From contig OZ244951.1 in NCBI GenBank assembly GCA_965222315.1, positions 992,001-1,056,000 of the forward strand: 64,000 nt of DNA, written 5' to 3'. Both the position numbers and the translations under genes were made by a program. The notes beneath the pieces are model-generated. The model was not told where the DNA came from, did not search any database, and saw only the letters and a program-made list of their open reading frames with translations. The stretch is from JACKII01 sp965222315. Lineage in GTDB: Bacteria > Pseudomonadota > Alphaproteobacteria > Bin95. This document shows positions 1 to 9,601 of the stretch, one piece after another (the first letter of the stretch is position 1; every line of letters begins with the position of its first letter).

Positions 1-1334
1 CCCTGATGGCCGACCCGGAGGCAATCCCGGCCAGCACCGATCTGCTTTGGCGCTTGCGCGATGCGGACGGCTTCGAAGGGACGCTCGAGGCTCCGGAAAC
101 CGCGTTGCAGGCGGTGGAGGCCGCCGATGACACGGAAACGGTCGCGGAAACCGCGATATTGGCGGAAGTTCAGGCCATCGACGCCACCCAATCCCGGCTT
201 GTCCTGGTCGAAGCGCTGACCCATGCCTATGACCGGCGCAATCTCTCGATCCACGCCAATGTCGCCCGCGCCTCGCACGGAGAGAGCGCAACGGAAATCC
301 TGGGCGGTGGTGATCCCTCCCGGCCACATCAGAGCTTCCAGCTGAAGCAGAACCCGGTGACCCAATTGCTCGCGCCGGCGGAGTCGGGGATCGCTTCAAC
401 GCTGGAGTTGCGGGCCGATGGCGTGAAGTGGCGTGAAGTACCCTTCCTTTATGGCCAGGGGCCGCGTAACCGGGTATTCGCGACGGCCCTTGACGACGAG
501 GGCAAAACCACGATCCGCTTCGGGGATGGCGTCGAAGGCGCACGGCCGCCAGCTGGCCGGGATAATCTGGTTGCGGAGTACCGGGTTGGCCTCGGCCTCG
601 CCGGGAACGTCAGGGCAGGGCAGTTGAGCCTCGCCGTTGACCAGCCCCTCGGCCTGCGTTCGGTGCGGAATCCGCTGGCAGCGCTCGGCGGCGATGACCC
701 GGAAACCTCCGCCGATGCCCGCCGCAGCGCGCCAATCTATACGCTGACGCTCGGGCGTCTGGTCTCTATCACCGACTACCGAGACTTCGCGCTCGGCTAT
801 CCCGGTATTGAGAAGGCGGATGCCCGCTGGGTCTGGACCGGTGAGACCCGGCGCATCATCGTCACGGTAGCGGGCACCAACGGCGCGATGATAACCGAGG
901 ACGGACCGACCTATCCGGCCCTGTTGCAGGCTTACCGGGACCTGGGCGACCCGTTCGTGCAGTTCCAACTGCTCTCCTATGTGCCCGCCCATTTCCGGCT
1001 GGGCGTCCGCGTTGCCATCGACCCGGATTATGAAAACGACGCGGTTCTGAGTGCGGTTGAGGCAGCCCTTCGCGCGGCGTTCAGCTTCGATGCGCGCGAC
1101 TTCGTCCAGCCAGTCGCCCTCTCCGCGGTAGCCGCGAAGGCGCATGAGGTGGCTGGTGTGCTTGCGGTTGATATCGAAAAGCTCTACCGCACCGCACCGC
1201 CGCAGGCTGACGCCATCGCCCATCCGTTGCTGTCGGCGCAGCCGGGCCGCCTGTCCGCGGCCGGCAAATTGCTGCCTGCCGAGATCCTGACCCTGTCGCC
1301 CGATCCGCTGGATCAGTTGGAGGCGATGTCATGA
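1..1334 (+). CDS. Putative baseplate assembly protein (C-terminal part)
   Basis: The frame is open to the left edge, so this is the C-terminal 440 or so residues of a longer protein and the first Met (position 6) is internal. The text resembles the large baseplate assembly protein (TIGR02243 type, gpJ-like) of extracellular contractile injection systems and phage tails. Recognisable stretches are RFGDGVEGARPPAG, a feature of J-like proteins, and a C-terminal half with alternating beta strands. Such proteins form the baseplate wedge that triggers sheath contraction. It shares an ATGA overlap with the next tail gene, which indicates translational coupling. The rest of the particle (sheath, tube, spike, ATPase) would lie left of the window. 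The family call is by recall; the effector cargo cannot be inferred. Confidence 0.7.
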   Translation, partial: LMADPEAIPASTDLLWRLRDADGFEGTLEAPETALQAVEAADDTETVAETAILAEVQAIDATQSRLVLVEALTHAYDRRNLSIHANVARASHGESATEILGGGDPSRPHQSFQLKQNPVTQLLAPAESGIASTLELRADGVKWREVPFLYGQGPRNRVFATALDDEGKTTIRFGDGVEGARPPAGRDNLVAEYRVGLGLAGNVRAGQLSLAVDQPLGLRSVRNPLAALGGDDPETSADARRSAPIYTLTLGRLVSITDYRDFALGYPGIEKADARWVWTGETRRIIVTVAGTNGAMITEDGPTYPALLQAYRDLGDPFVQFQLLSYVPAHFRLGVRVAIDPDYENDAVLSAVEAALRAAFSFDARDFVQPVALSAVAAKAHEVAGVLAVDIEKLYRTAPPQADAIAHPLLSAQPGRLSAAGKLLPAEILTLSPDPLDQLEAMS

Positions 1335-3481
1335 ACCGTATAACGCCACAAGCGCTCTACGAGTTGCTGCCCGCCATCATCCGAATGCGGGACGCTGACG
1401 AGGGCGAGCCGCTCCGGGCGCTTTTCGCCGTGCTCGCCCGCGAAGGCAGTGTCATTGAGGAAAATATAGAGCAACTGCTCGACGATCTTTTCATCGAAAC
1501 CGCCGCCGACTGGGCTACGCCCTATATCGGCGGCGTGATCGGCTACCGCGCGCTGCATGAGATCGAAGGCACCGTTGTCAGCCCGCGGACAGAGGTCGCG
1601 AACACGATCGGCTACCGCCGCCGCAAGGGCACGGCGGCTGTCCTTGAGCAGCTTGCCCACGATGTCACCGGCTGGCCCGCCCGTGTGGTGGAGTATTTCC
1701 AGCTCGTCGCCACCTGCCAGTACATGAACCACATCCGGCCAGGCCATCATTGGGCGCCCGATCTGGCCGATCCGCTGACCCTGGAGCCGGTGGGCCGCGC
1801 GTTCGATCCGGTTGCCCGTACGGTGGATGTCCGCTCGATCAACCGCGCGGGCAGCCGTAAAAGTACCGGCGGCAAGCACAATCTGCCCAATATTGGTCTC
1901 TATCTCTGGCGGCTGGGGGCGATGCGGCAGAGCAATACGCCCGCTTCGATGGTGGATGCGCGGCGCTACCGGTTCGACCCGCTGGGCGCTGACCGGCCCC
2001 TGATTAACCGGCCACTCGCCGAAGACCACATCACCCATCTGGCCAGGCCGGAAAACGTGCCGGGCTTCCTCACCCGGCGGCAATTGCATGATGAGCCCGC
2101 GCTCTGGTATCCGCGCGCGTTCGAGATATTTGTCGATGGCGTGGCCGTCCCGGTAGAGCAAATTCAGACCTGCGATTTGGCTGATGACGGTCCGGGGTGG
2201 AACCACTCCCCGCATACCGCTGCCGGAGTCAATTTCCCGGTACGCGTCGATCCGGAGCGGGGCCGCTTCGCCTTCCCGGATGAAGAGGAGAGGGAGGTCC
2301 GCACAACGTTCCACCTCGGCTTCCCCGGCCAGATTGGCGGCGGCGAGTACAACCGGGCGGCTGGACTGGCGCAACCCACGACCGAGCGCCCGCTTGTCGT
2401 CTTCCCCCATCCGGTCCACGCGACTATCCAGGACGCGCTGAACGCGCTGCCCGCGGCGGGCGGGATCGTGGAAATCCGCGCGAACGATATTTTTGCAGCG
2501 CCGGTATTGCTCGACCTTGCCGCCGGGGCGGAGGTGGAGCTTCGCGCAGGCGATGGCCTGCGCCCGATCTTGAATGCAGCCGCGCCGTTCGTGCTTTCCG
2601 GCGGCTCAGATGCCTGCGTCAGCCTCAATGGGCTGGTGCTCATGGGCAGCCGGATCAGCATTGAGGCCAATGGCGGCGGCGAGTCGCTGGGCGAGGTCAC
2701 GTTGCGCCATATGACCTTGGTCCCGGGCCTTGGCCTGACTGAGGTGGGCGGGCCGGCTTCGCCTGAAGCGGTGAGCCTCCAGGTCTCCGCCGTCGGCGTT
2801 GAACTGACGCTGGACCGTTCGATTTCCGGGCCACTTCGCATGGTGGACACCACCAACGTCGAAATCCGCGATTCCCTGATCGATGCCGCTGCGCTCGACA
2901 CACTCAACAGTGCGGAAGCGCTGGCGATCAGCGGCATAGGCGCCGCGGCGGAACCGGCAGGCGCGCTCACCATTATCGCCTCGACGGTCATTGGCCGGAT
3001 CACGGCGAGAGCATTCCCGCTGGTCTCGAACAGCATCCTGCATGCCCGCGCGTCCCAGCCGGGCGAGGTGCCGGTGCGGGCCTTCCAGCGCCAGGACGGC
3101 TGTATGCGCTTCAGCTTCGTGCCGCAGGGCTCGATCACGCCGCGGCGCTACCGCTGCCAGCCACAACTAGCCATCGACCAGGCAGTAAAGGCGCGGGAGG
3201 CCGAAACCGGCGTCCAAATCACCCAGGCCCAGCGGGCGCTCATCACTAGCCGCATCGCCCGCTGGCTTATTCCGAGTTTCACCGCCCATTCCTACGCCCA
3301 TCCGGCCTATGCGCAGTTGCGGGAGGCCGCGCCTGCGGAAATCCGCACCGGCGCCGACGATGAAAGCGAAATGGGCGTCTGGCACCACCTGTTCCAACCG
3401 CAGCGCGAGGCGAACTTGCGCATCCGGCTCGACGAATACCTGCGCTTCGGTCTGGAAGCCGGTGTCTTTTTCGAGACGTAA
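1331..3481 (+). CDS. Tail protein (TIGR02242/gpI-like N-terminus) with beta-helix-like C-terminal part
   Basis: This 716-residue protein starts inside the stop codon of the baseplate gene (ATGA). Residues 1 to about 190 resemble the phage tail protein I family that follows the baseplate gene in injection-system loci: PAIIRMRDADEG, then an acidic helix, then a YRRRKGTAAVLEQLA segment. Residues from about 365 to 570 are short repeated hydrophobic strands of the kind seen in right-handed beta-helices, starting at a segment reading ATIQDALNALPAAGG. A conserved C-terminal tail follows, containing DEYLRFGLEAGVFFET. The likely role is a wedge or tail-fibre adaptor on the baseplate. The N-terminal assignment is moderately sure; the beta-helix is judged from sequence rhythm. 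Confidence 0.65.
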   Translation: MNRITPQALYELLPAIIRMRDADEGEPLRALFAVLAREGSVIEENIEQLLDDLFIETAADWATPYIGGVIGYRALHEIEGTVVSPRTEVANTIGYRRRKGTAAVLEQLAHDVTGWPARVVEYFQLVATCQYMNHIRPGHHWAPDLADPLTLEPVGRAFDPVARTVDVRSINRAGSRKSTGGKHNLPNIGLYLWRLGAMRQSNTPASMVDARRYRFDPLGADRPLINRPLAEDHITHLARPENVPGFLTRRQLHDEPALWYPRAFEIFVDGVAVPVEQIQTCDLADDGPGWNHSPHTAAGVNFPVRVDPERGRFAFPDEEEREVRTTFHLGFPGQIGGGEYNRAAGLAQPTTERPLVVFPHPVHATIQDALNALPAAGGIVEIRANDIFAAPVLLDLAAGAEVELRAGDGLRPILNAAAPFVLSGGSDACVSLNGLVLMGSRISIEANGGGESLGEVTLRHMTLVPGLGLTEVGGPASPEAVSLQVSAVGVELTLDRSISGPLRMVDTTNVEIRDSLIDAAALDTLNSAEALAISGIGAAAEPAGALTIIASTVIGRITARAFPLVSNSILHARASQPGEVPVRAFQRQDGCMRFSFVPQGSITPRRYRCQPQLAIDQAVKAREAETGVQITQAQRALITSRIARWLIPSFTAHSYAHPAYAQLREAAPAEIRTGADDESEMGVWHHLFQPQREANLRIRLDEYLRFGLEAGVFFET

Positions 3482-3499
3482 AGGAGGCACGCGAAAACC

Positions 3500-6400
3500 A
3501 TGAGTGGCGACTACAGCAGAGACACCTTCGACGCCCTCCGCGACTATGCCGGCGTCTTCCTGCAACAGGGCCGGGCCGCGCTCGATGCCGACTGGAACGA
3601 GATGGTCGCCATCTTCGAACGCCGCATCCGCGCCGCGACGGTCGATACCATCGGCCGGGCCGTGGTGCCGCTGGAAACGCCTCTTGGCTTCCAGATCCAG
3701 CTTGCGGCAGGCCCCTCCGTTTCCATCGGCCGCGGCCGCAAATACCTGCACGGCCTGTTGCTCGAGTGCCACGGCCAGTTTGATGCAAGCACCGCAGTAT
3801 TCGACCGCGGGCGCGACGGCGCCAACGGGCCGGAGGGCGTGCTGGACGAACTGATTTCCCCGGCAGGTGGTGACTTCGTGCCCTACACCAGTCAGCCCTA
3901 TTGGCCAACACCGGAACCCTTGCCACAGTCGAGTGGTCCGCATCTGGCCTATGTGGTCGCCTGGCAACGCGAGGTGACTGCGCTCGAAAACCTCGCCTTG
4001 CTGGAGCCCGCCCTGGGCGGGCTCGACACCGCAACGCGCTGGCAGACAGTCTGGCAGGTGCGGTTCCTGAGCAATGTCGGTGCGAATACGACGTGCGCCA
4101 CGCCGGACGATCAACTGGCCGGATGGGAGGCGGAAATCGCGCCCTCCACCGCCCGGCTCACCACGCGCACCATCGAAATCGAGGATCCGGAAGATCCCTG
4201 CCTGGTACCGCCGACCGGTGGCTTTACCGGGATCGAGAACCAGCTTTACAGGGTCGAATTGCACACGGTCGGTGCGGCGCAGACCGACGCGCGCTTCAAG
4301 TTCAGCCGCGAAAACGCCTCGGTTGCCGCCAGTATCGAGAGCTTCGGCAACCCCGCCGACCGCATCACGGTGCAGCGCATCGGCCGTGACGAGGTTCTGC
4401 GCTTCCGCGCGGGCGACTGGGTGGAAGTCACCGACGACCACCGGGAGTTCAATCACCAGTCGGGCCAGATGCTGCGGGTCGCCGTCGCTAACGAGGAAAC
4501 CCGCGAGATCGAACTGGAAGGCACCATCGCTGCTGATCTGGTGCCGAGCGGCATCGGCACGGACACGCCCGCCAACCGGCGCAGCCGCCTGATCCGGTGG
4601 GACCAGCGTGGCATCATCCGCGACACCGATGGCAATCAGTGGGTGGACCTGGATGCTCCCGCCTCTGACGGTCTGATCCCCGTGCCGCCAACCGGCACTG
4701 TGCTAGTGCTGGAATCGGGGATTACGGTGGAGTTTTCCGCTGCCGCCCAGCCCACAGGCGGTTTTCGTGCAATGGACTATTGGCGCTTCGCCGCCCGCAC
4801 CGCCGGTACGCAGATCGAAGAGCTTACCAGCGCGCCACCGGATGGAATCCAGCGGCATTACAGCCGCCTCGCCATCGTGACATTCCCAAATTCGGTTCAG
4901 GATTGCCGCGTCTTCTGGCCGCCCAATTTCGGCAGCGAGGCAGAGAGTTGCTGCTGCACTGTCTGCGTTACGCCGGAAACCCACAATGCCGGCGCGCTGA
5001 CCATCCAGGCCGCCATCGATCAGATCGGGTCGGAGGGCGGTACGGTCTGCCTTTCCGGCGGCACCTATGTCTTACAGGCGCCCGTTACCATCGACGGCGG
5101 CGTTGCGGTGACGGTGGAAGGGCAGGGGGCGCTGACCCTGCTGGTCTATCAGGGCACCGGTCCCGCGATCCGTGTCCGCCGCTCCGCCGATATTCAGTTG
5201 CAGCGCTTCAGCATCGTGGCGCGCCTCCAAGGGACCGACGATGTCGGTGTTCCGGCAACGCCGGTCGCGGGCATCGCCTTGGAGAACACCGCGCTTGCAG
5301 CACTCCGCCGTATTGCGGTGCTGGTTGTCGCCAGCGGCGATGTCCGCAGAGATCCGGCCATCGCGCTGGATGGTGTCGCCATCGGCACCAAGATCGAAGA
5401 ATGCCTGGCGCTGGCGCCGGTCGCGCTCGGGTCACTTGGCACCAGCGATGCGTTCGGCGTGCAGCAGAGCCCGGATTTTCTGGCCCTTGCCGAGCTTCGG
5501 GTGCTCGACAATATCCTGTTCGGGTCGGAAGCCGGTGTGCAGTTCGGCGGCCTTGCCATCAATATCGCCAACGCGATTTTCGACCGGAACATGGTTCTGG
5601 GCGGCACGTCGGGCATGGACGTCAATTGGTTTGAGGCCAACCTCGGCGCGACCGCCATCGACGGCAACGCGGTCACCTCGAACGGCACCGGTCTGCGCCT
5701 CGGCGTCAATCACCTGCGATTGCAGGACAATCAGATCAGCGGAGGAAGCCAGACTGGCGACGGTGTCGATCTGGTTCCGAACTTCGTACCAGCGACAGAG
5801 ATAGACGCCCAGGTGATAGGCAACAGCATCGGCGATCTGGCTGGCAGCGGCATCCGTCTGCAAGGCCAGTTCGGCACGCTGCTTATCAAGCGCAACATCA
5901 TCCGCCGCTGCCGGGAAGCCGGTATCGCCGCCACCGGCAAGCAGATCATTCGCTACACGGCTATCGACAATAATATCATTGAGGATATCGCCGACAGCGT
6001 CGATCAGCTTGGCGCGGGCGCCATCGTGCTCTCCCGGATCGAGGAGGGGCTCGTTTCCGGAAACCGTATCCGGGGCGTTGGCCAGGGCGGCGACCAGAGC
6101 CAGACTTATGTTGGTGTCGCTGTCTATGGGGTCGGCATCGTCTCGGTTGAGAGCAACACCGTATCGGAGATTGGGCCGGGCAATGCCGCCAGTCCCGCTG
6201 CCGGTATTTGGGGACGCTTGCCCTATTTCGAGCTTTCGGCCCGTGGCAATCGTGTGAGCGGCGCGCTGACCAACACGCAGAACGACCGCTCGCTCGCCTG
6301 GATCGGCCTGTTGATCGGGGAGGCCAACACAAGGCCGAATTCCCCGGCTGCTGGTGCATTTACAGCCAGCGTCCCAGGCCTGGCCGCCGACCAGATCGTC

Positions 6401-6814
6401 TTCGCAACCGTCGGCAATCAATGGTTCGCCGTGACCAACGAAAGCCTGCGTGCCGTTGGTCCGGTCCGCGAGCGGCAAATTCTGATCAACGCCAACCAGA
6501 TCTACCATGCGGGCGAGACCAATCAGCCGCTAGTTTCCGCGATGGATACCGGCGATGCCACGACGACCTTCACCGACAACCAGGTCCGGCTGGAAGCCAT
6601 CGGCGCGGTTCCAGCCATCGTTTCGATCACCGCGCCACGGGTGATCGCCGGAAACAACGCCGTCCGCCGCCGCTCCGACCAGGACGCCATGCACATCAAT
6701 GTCGGCGAGGCCGGCGCTGCGACCGTCATCGGCAATATTACGTTCGGGAACATCCGCGTCTTCCCGAATGGGCTGAACCCGCCGTTCGACGCCCTCAACT
6801 TACTCGCCAGCTAA
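3500..6814 (+). CDS. DUF6519-type beta-helix protein of a tail/eCIS locus
   Basis: 1104 residues, preceded by an AAGGAGG ribosome binding site. The N-terminus (residues 1-60), with YSRDTFDALRDYAGVFLQQG and DADWNEMVAIFERR, is the signature of the DUF6519 proteins that accompany baseplate genes in injection-system clusters. From about residue 500 a short Cys cluster (CCCTVCV) leads into a long right-handed parallel beta-helix: TIQAAIDQIGSEGGTVCL, then repeated N-x-I-x-x turns up to about residue 850. Beta-helices of this sort usually form trimeric fibres or carbohydrate-binding and cleaving spikes. Its place after the baseplate and tail genes fits a receptor-binding or fibre role. No catalytic residues could be assigned. 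Why a four-Cys cluster sits at the domain border is not known. Confidence 0.65.
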   Translation: MSGDYSRDTFDALRDYAGVFLQQGRAALDADWNEMVAIFERRIRAATVDTIGRAVVPLETPLGFQIQLAAGPSVSIGRGRKYLHGLLLECHGQFDASTAVFDRGRDGANGPEGVLDELISPAGGDFVPYTSQPYWPTPEPLPQSSGPHLAYVVAWQREVTALENLALLEPALGGLDTATRWQTVWQVRFLSNVGANTTCATPDDQLAGWEAEIAPSTARLTTRTIEIEDPEDPCLVPPTGGFTGIENQLYRVELHTVGAAQTDARFKFSRENASVAASIESFGNPADRITVQRIGRDEVLRFRAGDWVEVTDDHREFNHQSGQMLRVAVANEETREIELEGTIAADLVPSGIGTDTPANRRSRLIRWDQRGIIRDTDGNQWVDLDAPASDGLIPVPPTGTVLVLESGITVEFSAAAQPTGGFRAMDYWRFAARTAGTQIEELTSAPPDGIQRHYSRLAIVTFPNSVQDCRVFWPPNFGSEAESCCCTVCVTPETHNAGALTIQAAIDQIGSEGGTVCLSGGTYVLQAPVTIDGGVAVTVEGQGALTLLVYQGTGPAIRVRRSADIQLQRFSIVARLQGTDDVGVPATPVAGIALENTALAALRRIAVLVVASGDVRRDPAIALDGVAIGTKIEECLALAPVALGSLGTSDAFGVQQSPDFLALAELRVLDNILFGSEAGVQFGGLAINIANAIFDRNMVLGGTSGMDVNWFEANLGATAIDGNAVTSNGTGLRLGVNHLRLQDNQISGGSQTGDGVDLVPNFVPATEIDAQVIGNSIGDLAGSGIRLQGQFGTLLIKRNIIRRCREAGIAATGKQIIRYTAIDNNIIEDIADSVDQLGAGAIVLSRIEEGLVSGNRIRGVGQGGDQSQTYVGVAVYGVGIVSVESNTVSEIGPGNAASPAAGIWGRLPYFELSARGNRVSGALTNTQNDRSLAWIGLLIGEANTRPNSPAAGAFTASVPGLAADQIVFATVGNQWFAVTNESLRAVGPVRERQILINANQIYHAGETNQPLVSAMDTGDATTTFTDNQVRLEAIGAVPAIVSITAPRVIAGNNAVRRRSDQDAMHINVGEAGAATVIGNITFGNIRVFPNGLNPPFDALNLLAS

Positions 6815-6844
6815 CGCAGGCTTGCAGAAAGGAGCCCTTGCGCC

Positions 6845-7378
6845 ATGGCCCGAGGCATCACCCGCATCAGGAACGAAACGTCGCTCCGTTCGCTTGCCGA
6901 GCGCGTTTACGATATCAGCGGACCCAGCCGTGCGGAAAATCTGCGCAAGGCGGAATCCGCGCTTCTCAAAGCCAACCCCCAATTGCGCCGGGCCAACGGA
7001 TTTGCGGCAGGCACCGTCATTATCGTTCCGGAGGTCGGCCTGGACCGGACCGGCAGCGTCGAACTGCCGTCGGCAGACCTGGACGGCGCGTTGAACGAGG
7101 CTGCTGCCCGCATCCAACAAGTCGCCGGGGAGGCGAAGAACGGCTTTTCGATTAGTCAGGATCAACGGAAAACCGCCCTCGCCAATCTGTCGGACGAGCG
7201 GTTCATGGCTGAACTGGTCAAGTCTGACAGGAACGCCGTGAAGTTGGCGAAGCAAGCCCAGGACACGCTCCAAAAACAGGATGCGGTAGAGGAAGAGGCG
7301 ATGGCGCGCTTGAGGCGTAGCCTCAGCGAGGCATCCAAAGAAATCGACCGGCTTCAACGCCTGACGAAGGGGCGGTAG
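6845..7378 (+). CDS. Small LysM-like protein ending the tail/injection operon
   Basis: 177 residues, with a GGAG site ahead of the ATG and 30 bases after the beta-helix gene. Residues 1-60 follow a LysM-like plan: a short strand, SLRSLAERVYDI, a helix, ANPQLRRANGFAAGTVIIVPE. This resembles the LysM-type adaptors (gpX/Afp7 kind) that tie tube to baseplate. The C-terminal half is charged and helical, probably coiled coil, ending in DRLQRLTKGR. The text looks full length for a small accessory tail protein. It is the last recognisable gene of the operon. The LysM reading rests on pattern only, so it may be a hypothetical protein with a different fold. Confidence 0.5.
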   Translation: MARGITRIRNETSLRSLAERVYDISGPSRAENLRKAESALLKANPQLRRANGFAAGTVIIVPEVGLDRTGSVELPSADLDGALNEAAARIQQVAGEAKNGFSISQDQRKTALANLSDERFMAELVKSDRNAVKLAKQAQDTLQKQDAVEEEAMARLRRSLSEASKEIDRLQRLTKGR

Positions 7379-7817
7379 GAGGTTGGATGCCCCTTCTATT
7401 CCGGATCGGCTGTGTTGATTGATGGTCCAGCCGCGGCCTTTCAGGTCGTTTAGAAACCCGGTGATCGGGAAGGGCATTCCCATCCCATTTGCGCTTATCC
7501 GTCGGTAGCCGAACCCCGCCGCCGACTTTGACACTTTAACGCTTCCAGATAGAGCAAATCGCGTTTCCCTCGATCGCTAAGGCCATAACGGCGTCTTGCC
7601 AGCCGGCAAAGGCTGCAGCTCAGAAGGTCTTCATAGTTTGGCGTGAGATCAGATGGCGATGGACGTTGCACAGATTGTCGGGGTCTGTTGCATTGCCGCT
7701 TTTGGACTGAAACGCCTTACCTTTCAGAAGGATCAGGCATTCGGGGCGAAAAGGTTTTCGATGAATGTAATCTTGCCACGGACTCCGGGCGTACGGTTGT
7801 AGGCGCTTCCCTTGACG
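7379..7817. other. Non-coding stretch with possible mobile-element debris
   Basis: No convincing gene is seen between the tail operon and the IS3 remnant. A 58-codon reverse-strand frame (7495-7671, GTG start) has plausible composition, including a CSLCRLARRRYGLSDRGKRD-like stretch, but there is no strong ribosome binding site and I do not recognise a family. The sequence just before the IS3 remnant does not belong to that element and may be the scar of an earlier insertion. Confidence 0.4.
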
Positions 7818-8086
7818 ATCATCCGGATCGTCTCGATGCCTACGACAATGCCATGTGCGAGAGCTTCTTCGCGACCTTGGAGTGCGAGTTGCTGGATCGC
7901 CGGCAGTTCCAGTCGCATGCAGAAGCCAGAATGGCGGTCTTCCACTTCATCGAAGGCTTCTACAATCCGACCCGCCGACACTCGGCGCTTGGATATCTAT
8001 CGCCCAGCGAATACGAACGGAGGCAAGATGACCCGACACAAACTGAGTGACCCAAAAAAACTGTCCACGAAAGTGGGGCAACTCCA
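7818..8086 (+). pseudogene. IS3-family transposase remnant (orfB 3' end plus right terminal repeat)
   Basis: From about position 7818 the frame ending at 8050 encodes only the last 70 or so residues of an IS3-type OrfB. It keeps the catalytic-Glu segment (YDNAMCESFFATLE) and the tail FYNPTRRHSALGYLSPSEY. The 3' end continues through the terminal inverted repeat, finishing at the TCCA at 8083-8086. The protein and terminal repeat closely match the fuller copy at 27947-29265, with only a few substitutions (for example DRRQFQ against DSRRFR). The 5' part of the element is missing. It lies in inverted orientation relative to the other copy, so the two bracket the exopolysaccharide region. Confidence 0.85.
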
Positions 8087-8279
8087 CCCTCCTCCTCCCG
8101 CAACGGGAAGCATAAGTGGAAAATTCCAGCTCAGAACGGTCCGATTTTTGGGAAGCAGGTCATAGGAAGTGAAGCACATCCTTCCGCCGATCAAGAAAGC
8201 CGCCTGATTATGTCCGATCCAAGGGGCGTACTCTAGAGCTGAGTAAGTTTTGCATCGGCGCTAATAAGGTTACAGAATC

Positions 8280-9101
8280 CTATGACCTAAGGTGGGAGGA
8301 CAAGGCCAATACCGCGATCTTGGTCCGGTTATCGACTTGCAACTTCCGCATTAAGTGGCGCACATGCAGCTTCACCGTCGATTCCGACAGGTTAAGCTCC
8401 CGCCCAATGGCTTTGTTGGACAGGCCGCGTTCCAGTCCGTCCATCACATCAATCTGGCGCGGAGTCAGGTGGACCGTTTGCTTACCAACCTGCACCCCGA
8501 TGCTCGGTTCGTCATCGCTCGCGGTCTCGTTAGGGGACAGGCAGGTACAGGATTCCGGCACGTGTTGTTCGGTCGGGGAGGGGATATGCGAACAGGGAGT
8601 CCCGTTCGCCAAGGGCCGGCTGTCCGCACCATTCTGCGCTACCGCCGTTTGCGTTGCGTGCTCGATACCGTGCGGGATTGACTTCGAATTCGGGTAGTAG
8701 TGTCCGCCTGCCTGTATGAAGTGAATGGCGGCGACTGCGAACTCGGACGGCATCCAGGTCGGAATTACGCCACGCACCTCGTGGGCGATCGCTATCTCAA
8801 TGCCCTCAGCATCAATCTCGTCGACCAGAACAACGAGAGGCCGCCCCGTGAGCGCCAGCAAGCAGCGTCTCAGGGTCAGTTCTACTTCGGGCTCAACGAG
8901 CGACCGGCCGCCGATCACATATACGCAAGCTGCCGTGCCCTCCGCAAAGACGGCCTTGCCGGTACTATCCTCAGGAACCTTATCGGTCCAGGTCACACTG
9001 AGGGCAAATTCCTTGGCATGCTCCGCCAAAAGCGCCGAGATTGCGGTGCCGCGCAGAACGTGTCCGTCAAGTACGATAATTTCTCTTGGTCCATCGAACA
9101 C
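8280..9101 (-). CDS. LuxR-type transcriptional regulator with receiver-like N-terminus
   Basis: About 273 residues. The C-terminus has a clear LuxR/GerE helix-turn-helix: LTPRQIDVMDGLERGLSNKA, then LNLSESTVKLHVRHLMRKL. The first 130 residues have the alternating strand-helix pattern of a response-regulator receiver (EIIVLDGHVL at the start, RPLVVLVDE in the middle). The strand that should end in the phospho-acceptor Asp reads VYVIGG, so phosphorylation seems unlikely. A low-complexity linker joins the halves. The GTG at 9101 was chosen because a GGGAGG site stands 5 bases upstream; an upstream GTG at 9116 is the alternative. It is transcribed in the same direction as pelDEFG but separated from it by about 500 bases, and is a natural candidate for controlling the locus. 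Confidence 0.8.
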   Translation of the reverse strand: MFDGPREIIVLDGHVLRGTAISALLAEHAKEFALSVTWTDKVPEDSTGKAVFAEGTAACVYVIGGRSLVEPEVELTLRRCLLALTGRPLVVLVDEIDAEGIEIAIAHEVRGVIPTWMPSEFAVAAIHFIQAGGHYYPNSKSIPHGIEHATQTAVAQNGADSRPLANGTPCSHIPSPTEQHVPESCTCLSPNETASDDEPSIGVQVGKQTVHLTPRQIDVMDGLERGLSNKAIGRELNLSESTVKLHVRHLMRKLQVDNRTKIAVLALSSHLRS

Positions 9102-9601
9102 CGTAACCTCCCCCACTCTGGATAGACAAAACCGTAATATCGCCGGTTTACCTCTTTATAGCATAAGTTGTACGCCTTCAGTGTTAACCAAACCTTACGA
9201 GTATATGAGTTCACTGGTCAATATAATAATATCGTATACTGTTATAACTTAGGGTTGTATTTAGCACTCCTTTCACGAAATGTTGCTATGGCACCGTAAC
9301 GGAAGGAAATTTTTGTCCGCAGGCTCCCATTGCCCGCGAGTTCGGCGCAGCCTGTATACCGTTTGGTTGTGGGGGAGGGCGGTACTTTTTTACCTACGCA
9401 TTAAGCAGGTGTGGCCAGTGCGGACGGTGCCGCTATTATTATCGGGCGCAGTTTGAACCTGGTGCCAGGGATCGCCAGCTTAACAATCGCAGCATCCAAA
9501 AAGACCGGAAGCTGTAGGGCCTAAGAATGCCAACCAAAAGATTGTGTCAGTCACTTCCTCAAGAAGCTCTCTGCCGCCTCGGATAGGCCCAGCGCGGTCG
9601 T
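9102..9601. other. AT-rich intergenic region upstream of the LuxR-type gene
   Basis: No gene is supported here. Positions 9130-9260 are strikingly AT-rich for this genome, with runs such as TATAATAATATCG, and probably carry the promoter of the regulator gene. The remainder, up to the end of pelG at 9602, shows no recognisable element. No terminator with a T-run could be assigned to pelG. Confidence 0.5.

Noticed and set aside
7495..7671. 58-codon reverse ORF near the IS remnant
   Set aside because: Composition is plausible, but there is no ribosome binding site and no recognisable family; left as unsupported.
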